Shown here piece after piece: positions 1 through 5,407 of a stretch of DNA of 8,767 nt (the stretch's first letter is position 1; each line of letters opens with the position of its first letter). Made by a program: the position numbers and the translations under genes. This stretch comes from Anaerolineae bacterium (GTDB lineage Bacteria; Chloroflexota; Anaerolineae; Promineifilales; Promineifilaceae): contig JANQSK010000009.1 in the NCBI GenBank assembly GCA_028284105.1, positions 1 to 8,767 on the forward strand, written 5' to 3'. A model generated the notes under the pieces. The model was not told the DNA's origin. It searched no databases and saw nothing but the letters and a program-made list of their open reading frames with translations.

Positions 1-1222
1 CAAATACTGTCGGCAGTTGCGTGACCCATCTATACCACAATCTCGCCTGAAAATTTCGGTACATCAGCGGCCAATGGATTTCACACAAACGCCCAACAAC
101 ATCATACTCTTTGGCCTGTAGCGCGTGCTCAACCGCATCAGGTATTTGCTGCGCATGTTCATACCAGCGGCTCGCGCGTCTGTGTAAGTCGATAAATTGG
201 CTAGGGTGATGCGTTTGAACGTGGGTTTTGAGCATATCCCCAAACAGATGATGATACCGATACCACCGACGCTCATCATCCAATGGAATCAAAAAAAGGT
301 TGTTTCGTTCAAGGGTATCTAGGAGCTGCTGGCTGTTTGAGGCTTGAGCAACAGCGTTACACAATGAGGCGTTGAGGCGATCAAGAACGGCCGTTTTGAT
401 CAAAAAGTCACGCACCTCTTCTGATTGGTTATTCAGCACCTCTTCAACGAGATAATCAAGCACAAATCGATGGCTGCCTTTAAAGGCTTGCACAAAATCA
501 GCCGTGTCGGAACGGCCGTAAAGTGAGAGTGCCGCCATTTGTAAACCAGCAATCCATCCCTCTGTCCGATCATCCAATAGCTCGACTTCCGCTTCAGGCA
601 GCGTCAATCCCATGCTTTCATTAAAAAACTGTAGCGCCTCATCCGTGGTAAATCGTAAATCAGTTGCCCTGAGCTCATTCATCTGTCCACGCCCTCGATA
701 GCGAGAAAGGGGCAGCTGTGGATCTTCGCGGGTTGTGATGATGAGATGGATATGGGGTGGCAGGTGATCAATGAAGAAGGTAACGGCCGTGTCAATCTCA
801 GCAGAATCAATCAAATGATAATCATCCAGCACCAAAATCATATTCCCATTTTGCTCAGCTAATTTATTAAGCAAGACAGTCAAGATATCAGTTGAGGGTG
901 GAGGCTGTGGGGCCTCAAAAAGCATCATGATGTCATCTTGAATGTCTGGCACAATTGTCTGGAATCCTGCCACAAGCAGATGCAAAAAATCAATTGGGTT
1001 GCTATCTTGTTCATTTAACGACACCCAAGCAATTTTCCCAGCTTCAAATGTGGCTAGCCAACTCGTTACAAGGGTGGTTTTTCCAAACCCAGCTGGCGCC
1101 GATATCAACGTCATCTTTCGGTGTAAACCCTCATTTATTCGTTGAGTCAACCGAGTCCGTAAAACGCTATTGGCATTTGGGGTGGGGATATACAATTTAG
1201 TCGCTAAAATAGACTTAGCCAT
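1..1222 (-). CDS. MalT/LuxR-type ATP-dependent transcriptional regulator, N-terminal part (3' end outside window)
   Basis: This frame is open from an ATG at 1222-1220 to the left edge, giving 407 codons without a stop; the C-terminus is missing. The protein begins MAKSILATKLYIPTP, the usual opening of MalT-like large ATP-dependent LuxR regulators. Walker A is APAGFGKTT (residues 42-50) and Walker B is MILVLDD (about 128-134). A sensor-like stretch ITTREDPQLPLSRYR lies near 162-176, followed by TEGWIAGLQMAALSL and the family hallmark WYRYHHLFGDML before the helical repeat region. Such proteins are cytoplasmic STAND ATPases, usually about 900 residues, with TPR-like repeats and a C-terminal LuxR helix-turn-helix; those last parts would lie left of position 1. 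The ligand and targets cannot be inferred. The gene is divergent from the MscS channel. A TATAAT box sits 6 nt before the ATG and no Shine-Dalgarno site is visible. The family call is secure; calling it a DNA-binding regulator is inferred from the family. Confidence 0.9.
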   Translation of the reverse strand, partial: MAKSILATKLYIPTPNANSVLRTRLTQRINEGLHRKMTLISAPAGFGKTTLVTSWLATFEAGKIAWVSLNEQDSNPIDFLHLLVAGFQTIVPDIQDDIMMLFEAPQPPPSTDILTVLLNKLAEQNGNMILVLDDYHLIDSAEIDTAVTFFIDHLPPHIHLIITTREDPQLPLSRYRGRGQMNELRATDLRFTTDEALQFFNESMGLTLPEAEVELLDDRTEGWIAGLQMAALSLYGRSDTADFVQAFKGSHRFVLDYLVEEVLNNQSEEVRDFLIKTAVLDRLNASLCNAVAQASNSQQLLDTLERNNLFLIPLDDERRWYRYHHLFGDMLKTHVQTHHPSQFIDLHRRASRWYEHAQQIPDAVEHALQAKEYDVVGRLCEIHWPLMYRNFQARLWYRWVTQLPTVF

Positions 1223-1234
1223 ACGACCATTATA
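1223..1234 (-). promoter_or_regulatory. Candidate -10 box of the MalT-like regulator, leaderless geometry
   Basis: On the minus strand a perfect TATAAT occupies 1234-1229, followed by six bases (GGTCGT) and then the ATG at 1222. With normal -10 spacing, transcription would start at or next to the A of the start codon, leaving no untranslated leader. No ribosome-binding sequence is seen upstream. The -35 region at 17 bp spacing (TACGGT) is poor, so the promoter may need an activator. An ATG at 1230-1228 is out of frame with the gene. This is a prediction from motif and spacing only. Confidence 0.45.
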
Positions 1235-1287
1235 CAACTGCTAAAACGCAAACCGTAATCACATCGATCCAAGGAAAAAGGGAGAAA

Positions 1288-2334
1288 ATGAACGAGACTT
1301 TTATAGAAATTGGTACTTCCCTACTCATTATTATCCTCGCATGGGCTTTAAGCTGGATTTCGAAGTACTTTCTCTCCAATATCATTCGTCGACTCACCAA
1401 ACGCACTCAAACACAACTTGATGACGTTATCTTACGCGCCGTTGATTTTCCATTTAGAACGGCCGTATTTTTAGGTGGAGTTGAATTCGCCTTACTGCGA
1501 CTATCTTTTCTAACGGATGCAATTCGAACCGGCATCGAGAACACCTTCTTCGTCTTGTATAGCTTGCTCATATTCCTGTTTATCTATCGGCTCATTGGTG
1601 GCATATTTCAATGGTATGGCATCGAAATTGCTCATAAAACAGAGACCACCTTAGACGATAAATTTCTAGAACTGTTTCGCCGTATCGCTTACCTCATTCT
1701 CGTCATGGTATTCGTTGTGATCGTCCTTGGGCAATTTGGTATTGAGGTGAGCGCCCTTGTCACCACTTTGGGGATTGGCTCTTTAGCAATTGCATTGGCT
1801 GCTCAAGAAACGCTAGGGGATATGTTTTCAGGGTTTACCATCATGGTCGACCAACCTTTTAAAGTGGGCGACCGTGTGGAGCTGTTAGATATCAATACGT
1901 GGGGGGATGTCGTTGATATTGGGCTCAGAAGCACCCGTATCCTAACCCGTGACAATCGAACTGTCACCGTCCCCAATTCGGTCATCGGCAAGGGGCTTAT
2001 TGTCAATTATTCAGAACCAAGCACCCGTTACCGTGTCCAAACCCACGTGGGTGTTGCCTATGGCACCGATATTGAAAAAGCGCGTCAGGTGATGATTGAA
2101 GCAATCCGAGCTCAAGATTGGGTCATGAAAGATCAGCTCATTGAAGCTTTATTTTTAGAATTTGGGGAATCTTCCCTTAACTTTCGGGTGCGCTGTTGGA
2201 TTGAGCATTACGTAGAAACCCGGCGCATCATTGATAAGATGAATACCGCCATCTATATTGCGTTGAACGAAAATGATATTCAAATCCCATTCCCTCAACG
2301 CGAGATTCGTCTACTTTCTCAACCGAACGAATAA
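1288..2334 (+). CDS. MscS-family mechanosensitive ion channel
   Basis: A 348-residue inner-membrane channel that would open under membrane tension and release solutes on osmotic downshock. Hydrophobic segments lie near residues 7-24, 56-72, 83-108 and 132-152. The pore helix follows, with small-residue packing (TTLGIGSLAIALAAQETLGD, 159-178), then the MscS beta-domain start FKVGDRVEL (191-199). VPNSVI (228-233) and the C-terminal IPFPQRE (333-339) are conserved family landmarks. The length suits a small multi-helix MscS-like protein with extra N-terminal helices rather than three-helix E. coli MscS. GGGAG lies only 3 nt before the ATG and AAGGA lies 12 nt before it, so either could act as ribosome-binding site. 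The next gene starts 15 bp after the stop, so the two are probably co-transcribed. Thr-Ala-Val at 58-60 is encoded by an ACGGCCGT palindrome. The family is secure; ion selectivity is unknown. Confidence 0.95.
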   Translation: MNETFIEIGTSLLIIILAWALSWISKYFLSNIIRRLTKRTQTQLDDVILRAVDFPFRTAVFLGGVEFALLRLSFLTDAIRTGIENTFFVLYSLLIFLFIYRLIGGIFQWYGIEIAHKTETTLDDKFLELFRRIAYLILVMVFVVIVLGQFGIEVSALVTTLGIGSLAIALAAQETLGDMFSGFTIMVDQPFKVGDRVELLDINTWGDVVDIGLRSTRILTRDNRTVTVPNSVIGKGLIVNYSEPSTRYRVQTHVGVAYGTDIEKARQVMIEAIRAQDWVMKDQLIEALFLEFGESSLNFRVRCWIEHYVETRRIIDKMNTAIYIALNENDIQIPFPQREIRLLSQPNE

Positions 2335-2349
2335 TCGAAGGAGATAATT

Positions 2350-3276
2350 ATGATTGAAGTTGCAATTATGGTAGAAGGGCAACATGGCCTCAATTGGGAA
2401 CGGTGGCAACGTATTGCCCACGCTGTTGAAGATTTAGGGTTTGTCGGGCTCTATCGCTCTGATCATTACACCAACGCCAATCCACCGGATATGGACTCTC
2501 TCGAGCTATGGGTATCATTGACCTGGCTTGCCAGCCACACCAAACGTATCGAATTTGGCCCGATGGTTTCCCCCATCTCGTTTCGACAACCAACAATGAC
2601 CGCCCGAATGGCCAGTGCAGTAGACGATCTCTCAAACGGCCGTTTACATCTCGGACTTGGTGCCGGATGGCAAGAGCGGGAGCATCACAATTACAGTTGG
2701 GACCTTTTGGATATGAACGGCCGTTTTGCCCGCTACGAAGAAGGGCTCAAAATCATTTCCCATCTACTCCAAAACGAAGAGCCACTTGAGTTTGAAGGGG
2801 AGTATTACCAGCTACATGATGCGGTATTACTCCCTCGACCGCAAAGACCAGGTGGCCCGCCAATCCTCATCGGGGGCAATGGCCCCAAACGAACGCTACC
2901 GCTTGTTGCTGAATTTGCTACTGAATGGAACGGTGTCTTTCTCACACCTCAGTTGTATGCTGAACGGTCGGCTCGATTAGATGCGCTATTGGCAGAAAAC
3001 GGCCGTTCTGCCCAAGATGTTCGTCGTTCATTGATGACGGGGCTTATCTTTGGCAAAGACCAAGCCGATCTAGATGAAAAACTGTCATCTCGCAATTTAT
3101 CTGCTGATGAACTGCGCGAGCGTGGGCTTGCTGTAGGGACAGGGAATGACCTTGTCGAGCAGCTTGGCGCTTATGCGAACGCAGGTGTGCAGCGTATCAT
3201 GCTGCAGTGGATTGATTTAGACGATATGGATGGGTTAGAAGCCTTGGCAACGGCCGTATTGCCTCAAACACGGTAG
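2350..3276 (+). CDS. LLM-class (F420- or FMN-dependent) oxidoreductase
   Basis: A 308-residue luciferase-like TIM-barrel flavin oxidoreductase, cytoplasmic. Visible landmarks are the N-terminal strand MIEVAIMVEGQHGLNWERW, SDHYT (37-41), the strand RIEFGPMVSPISFRQP (66-81), RLHLGLGAGWQEREH (98-112), GRFARYEEGLKII (124-136) and the cofactor-side loop GGPPILIGGNG (168-178). The pattern resembles the probable F420-dependent oxidoreductase group typified by Rv1855c, but sequence alone does not settle F420 against FMN, and the substrate is unknown. The start is supported by AAGGAGATAAT ending just before the ATG, with good spacing. It follows the MscS gene by 15 bp. Its end converges on the SnoaL-like gene across a hairpin-rich spacer. 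Four ACGGCCGT palindromes lie inside it (2636, 2717, 2999, 3250), the densest cluster in the window; three encode Asn-Gly-Arg and one Thr-Ala-Val. Confidence 0.9.
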   Translation: MIEVAIMVEGQHGLNWERWQRIAHAVEDLGFVGLYRSDHYTNANPPDMDSLELWVSLTWLASHTKRIEFGPMVSPISFRQPTMTARMASAVDDLSNGRLHLGLGAGWQEREHHNYSWDLLDMNGRFARYEEGLKIISHLLQNEEPLEFEGEYYQLHDAVLLPRPQRPGGPPILIGGNGPKRTLPLVAEFATEWNGVFLTPQLYAERSARLDALLAENGRSAQDVRRSLMTGLIFGKDQADLDEKLSSRNLSADELRERGLAVGTGNDLVEQLGAYANAGVQRIMLQWIDLDDMDGLEALATAVLPQTR

Positions 3277-3282
3277 CTGAGA

Positions 3283-3363
3283 TTTTTTTGCCGCAAAGTG
3301 CGCGAAGCGCGCAAAAAAAAGCAATATTTTTATAATCTTTGCATAACTTTGTGTTCTTTGCGG
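3283..3363. terminator. Hairpin-rich convergent intergenic repeat, possible bidirectional terminator
   Basis: The spacer between two convergent genes holds several self-complementary arms. TTTTTTTGC (3283-3291) pairs with GCAAAAAAA (3311-3319). TGCGCG (3299-3304) pairs with CGCGCA (3308-3313) around a 3-nt loop. CCGCAAAG (3291-3298) pairs with CTTTGCGG (3356-3363). The first two overlap only at 3311-3313; the first and third overlap at 3291. CTTTG recurs at 3337, 3347 and 3356, a spacing of 9-10 bp. On the plus strand the GC hairpin is followed by A residues, not U, so it is not a textbook intrinsic terminator. The position, starting 6 bp after the LLM stop codon, still suggests transcription ends here. 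The CCGCAAAG/CTTTGCGG pattern looks like a dispersed intergenic repeat. Confidence 0.5.
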
Positions 3364-3400
3364 TTTGTTTCAACAATCACCAGAGCCTTATTAAAGTTGA

Positions 3401-3796
3401 TTAAATTGGCATATTTGAAGCATGCAAATGGACAAGCTGCCATCGCCCTTCCCGCTTTTCAAAAACGGCCGTTCTGCGCCCAAAATGATCTGACTCAGCT
3501 AAGTGAAAAGTAACAATCCCTGCGTCCCCCACCAATTTAGCCTCTAAATTTAAAGGATTCAGCTGCAAATACGGCGGACCGTCTCTTTCTTCTGGAATGG
3601 ATTCAAAAAATGGCTGAAAAGCTTTTTCTATTTCGGATTTACCATTTAGTCGCTGCGGGAAGGTTGGCCATGGCATAAAGATCGTGGCATTGGGTGCAAT
3701 AAACGCAGTAAAGGTTGGCCAATCCATGTGATCAAATGCCGTCAGAAAATCTATTGCTGCCTTCAACAGGTCATCTACTGTCATCTCATTTCTCAT
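3401..3796 (-). CDS. SnoaL/NTF2-like fold protein
   Basis: A 131-residue single-domain protein of the SnoaL/DUF4440-like group (cone-shaped alpha+beta barrel). The N-terminal helix with FLTAFDHMDWPTFTAFIAP (17-35) leads into NATIFMPWP, then GKSEIEKAFQPFF (52-64) and the final strands VFEKREGRWQLVHLHAS (111-127), which are typical of this fold. Members serve as small hydrolases or isomerases, or as ligand-binding proteins; no catalytic assignment is possible here. The ATG at 3796-3794 shares four bases (ATGA) with the stop of the upstream hydrolase gene, so it is probably translated by reinitiation, which fits its weak Shine-Dalgarno site. Met5 (3784-3782) is an alternative start. It is the last gene of a three-gene minus-strand operon. 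One ACGGCCGT palindrome (3465) encodes Thr-Ala-Val. Confidence 0.8.
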   Translation of the reverse strand: MRNEMTVDDLLKAAIDFLTAFDHMDWPTFTAFIAPNATIFMPWPTFPQRLNGKSEIEKAFQPFFESIPEERDGPPYLQLNPLNLEAKLVGDAGIVTFHLAESDHFGRRTAVFEKREGRWQLVHLHASNMPI

Positions 3797-4401
3797 TCCA
3801 TTGATTCCAATTGATTAAGCATTGAACACCAAGTGGCGTATTGCTTTGGCAACGCTTTATAAGAAACGCTATCAAACGCAAAAGGATAATTTGTGATGGT
3901 ATGCTGATGCGCTTTGACATTATCCGCAGAGCAATCAGAAATGATGGCGCTTAAATAGCCTCTTTGTGTGGCAGAAACGGCCGTTAACAATACACAAACT
4001 GAGCTTTCCAATCCAGCCACCAGAACAAACTTCTTGCCGTTTTCTTGTAAATATTGTTCTAATTGAGGATTGAGAAACCCATCAAACGTTTGTTTTTCGA
4101 AAACAGTCTCATTAGGGAGCGAAACAGCACAGGGCATAACTTGGGCACCGTCACTTTCTGCGATGCAAGGAATGGCACCTTGAAGCTTATACCGATTCAT
4201 CCAGTTTGATTGGTCTTGTTGAAAAGAGGCCCGTAAATGAACCACATCTAGGTCTGCCTGACGGCAATACAACAAAAGTCCTCGCACATTATCTGAAAAA
4301 TCAGGAAAATGCTGCGCCATCTCTGCGGTCCAAAAATCTTCCTGAACATCAACCAAAAGCAGCACAAACGATTGCCAATCTTGAATGCTTTTTAGAGCCA
4401 T
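3793..4401 (-). CDS. Isochorismatase-family cysteine hydrolase
   Basis: A 202-residue cytoplasmic hydrolase with the isochorismatase/nicotinamidase fold. The expected Asp-Lys-Cys catalytic triad can be placed: D18 in LLLVDVQEDF, K103 in VFEKQTFDGF and C136 in LESSVCVLLTAV. Family members cleave amides, carbamates, ureido compounds or the isochorismate vinyl ether; the substrate of this one cannot be read. The length is normal. AAGGAG (4415-4410) lies 8 nt before the ATG and supports this start. The start overlaps the end of the nitroreductase gene by 10 bp, and the stop overlaps the SnoaL-like start by 4 bp, so the three are co-transcribed and probably translationally coupled. Codons for Thr-Ala-Val just after the catalytic Cys carry an ACGGCCGT palindrome (3977). 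The HxH zinc site typical of nicotinamidases is not obvious, which argues against nicotinamidase. Confidence 0.9.
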   Translation of the reverse strand: MALKSIQDWQSFVLLLVDVQEDFWTAEMAQHFPDFSDNVRGLLLYCRQADLDVVHLRASFQQDQSNWMNRYKLQGAIPCIAESDGAQVMPCAVSLPNETVFEKQTFDGFLNPQLEQYLQENGKKFVLVAGLESSVCVLLTAVSATQRGYLSAIISDCSADNVKAHQHTITNYPFAFDSVSYKALPKQYATWCSMLNQLESME

Positions 4402-5162
4402 AACCCTTGCTCCTTCAATGTCTCAATGAGCATTTTACTGACCCGTTCATGGAGCTCTTTTGAATACTTAAATTTCGACGTGTAAAACTGTGTCACATGT
4501 GTGATCCCCTCTTCTTTGAGCTTGGCGTGCAGCTTCTCATTCGCTGTATAGCGGCTCCATGCATTTTGCTCGCGCTTTGCGTGCGTCTTGCGAATTTCTT
4601 CATCAGAAAGGTGATGATATTTTTCGTGATGCATAACTAATTCAAGAGGTAACCGATCACGTAATTCAGGGTTCTCTGCTGGATACCCTACAACTAAACT
4701 TGTAACCGGGAAGACGCCTTTCGGAAGACCTAAAATTTCAATGATTTTATCGGCCGCCCACCACGTTGTTCCCATATAGCAAATTCCTAAACCAACCGAT
4801 TCTGCTGCTAAAGAAATTGTTTGGGCGGCAATTGCTGCATCGACTGCCCCAGTTAGAAAACCCAGCAGGTCATCGAAACTTTGCTTGGCCTTATTGACCC
4901 GAATCCACTCACGCATACGGAAAACATCAGCACAGAATGTGAGAACCACAGGGGCTTCTAGGACCATGCCTTGCCGCACATGAGCTTCATATAGCTTTGT
5001 CTTATTTTCATTATCTTTAGTCACAATCACGGACCACGTTTGCATGTTACCTGAACTGGAGCTACGTAATCCAGCGAGCAAAAGGTCGTTTAAGATTGAC
5101 TCTTCAATAGGTTCTTCGGTAAAGGACCGAATTGAGCGGTGGTTTTGGGCTAAATCTATCAT
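4392..5162 (-). CDS. Nitroreductase-family FMN oxidoreductase
   Basis: A 256-residue FMN enzyme of the nitroreductase superfamily, probably a homodimer using NAD(P)H. Evidence is the N-terminal FMN-phosphate motif HRSIRSFTEEPI (8-19), SSSSGNMQTWSVIVT (34-48), the helix GAVDAAIAAQTISLAAES (105-122), GLGICYMGTTWW (124-135), and LPKGVFPVTSLVVGYP (146-161) followed by RLPLELVMHHEKYH. The charged C-terminal extension (about 183-256), with FYTSKFKYSKELHE, resembles the tail of longer NfsA/flavin-reductase-like members rather than the short about 200-residue type. Substrates could be nitroaromatics, quinones, flavins or a pathway intermediate. It is the first gene of a three-gene operon, overlapping the hydrolase gene by 10 bp. 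No Shine-Dalgarno site is seen. A promoter matching TTGAGG-17-TAAAAT ends 6 nt before the ATG. Confidence 0.92.
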   Translation of the reverse strand: MIDLAQNHRSIRSFTEEPIEESILNDLLLAGLRSSSSGNMQTWSVIVTKDNENKTKLYEAHVRQGMVLEAPVVLTFCADVFRMREWIRVNKAKQSFDDLLGFLTGAVDAAIAAQTISLAAESVGLGICYMGTTWWAADKIIEILGLPKGVFPVTSLVVGYPAENPELRDRLPLELVMHHEKYHHLSDEEIRKTHAKREQNAWSRYTANEKLHAKLKEEGITHVTQFYTSKFKYSKELHERVSKMLIETLKEQGLWL

Positions 5163-5197
5163 TGGATAATTTTAGCTTTAATAAGAAGCGGCCTCAA
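5163..5197 (-). promoter_or_regulatory. Promoter of the nitroreductase operon, predicted leaderless
   Basis: On the minus strand TTGAGG (5197-5192; 4 of 6 matches to TTGACA) is followed, after exactly 17 bp, by TAAAAT (5174-5169; 5 of 6 matches to TATAAT). Six bases (TATCCA) then lead directly to the ATG at 5162. Transcription starting at the normal distance from the -10 box would begin at the A of the start codon. The absence of a ribosome-binding site upstream of this ATG, while the next gene has a good one, agrees with a leaderless mRNA. This is prediction by motif only. Confidence 0.55.
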
Positions 5198-5224
5198 ACA
5201 AATCTCAAAAGCTCATTTTTAACC

Positions 5225-5234
5225 ATTGATCAAT
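5225..5234. promoter_or_regulatory. Perfect 10-bp palindrome, candidate operator
   Basis: ATTGATCAAT is a perfect inverted repeat in the divergent spacer, 28 bp upstream of the candidate -35 box of the nitroreductase operon. Its position suits a dimeric regulator controlling one or both divergent units. In AT-rich sequence such a palindrome can arise by chance, and no regulator gene is adjacent, so the assignment is weak. Confidence 0.25.
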
Positions 5235-5407
5235 ACGTTTTTTTCTCTAAAGTAAATTGCAGAATTCAAAAATTTAGACACAATTGCTTTTTAAACACAT
5301 AACATTTTTGATATTAAATTTTTTGGCCAACAATTCAAACCAATTCACGCATTAAGCAAGATTGCTGATGCTTAGCCAAGTAATCAACCTGAATCAGGAG
5401 ATAATCC

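Larger units (their letters stand above)
5163..5407. other. Divergent AT-rich intergenic region
   Basis: This 245-bp gap lies between the nitroreductase operon (minus) and the acyl-CoA dehydrogenase gene (plus). It contains the leaderless minus promoter and a 10-bp perfect palindrome, both listed separately. CCTGAATCAGG (5388-5398) has 5-bp arms and partly overlaps the AGGAG (5396-5400) of the dehydrogenase gene, so a weak hairpin could cover the ribosome-binding site. I did not find a convincing plus-strand -35/-10 pair; TTGATA at 5309-5314 lacks a partner at proper spacing. No coding sequence or RNA gene is visible here. Confidence 0.5.

Noticed and set aside
64..279. 71-codon minus-strand reading frame near the left edge
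   Set aside because: It lies in another frame of the MalT-like regulator gene, whose frame is open over the whole of 1-1222 and shows clear family motifs.
942..1200. Two small plus-strand reading frames
   Set aside because: They are antisense to the region encoding Walker A of the regulator and have no ribosome-binding site or recognisable motif.
2508..2980. Overlapping plus-strand frames inside the LLM gene
   Set aside because: They are shadow frames of a well-supported LLM-class protein.
3283..3363. CRISPR array suggested by repeated CTTTG units
   Set aside because: The units are 5-6 bp with 9-10 bp spacing, far too short for repeats and spacers, and no cas gene is present.
3298..3513. 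71-codon plus-strand frame across the convergent spacer
   Set aside because: It starts in the hairpin repeat, runs antisense into the SnoaL-like gene, and has low-complexity content with no motif.
3401..5162. A true pyrimidine-degradation (Rut) operon
   Set aside because: The LLM gene is on the other strand, the nitroreductase is longer than RutE with a C-terminal extension, and no RutC, RutD or RutF is present.
5245..5407. Plus-strand sigma-70 promoter for the acyl-CoA dehydrogenase
   Set aside because: TTGATA (5309-5314) and TTGCTT (5284-5289) are plausible -35 boxes, but neither has a good -10 box at 16-18 bp.
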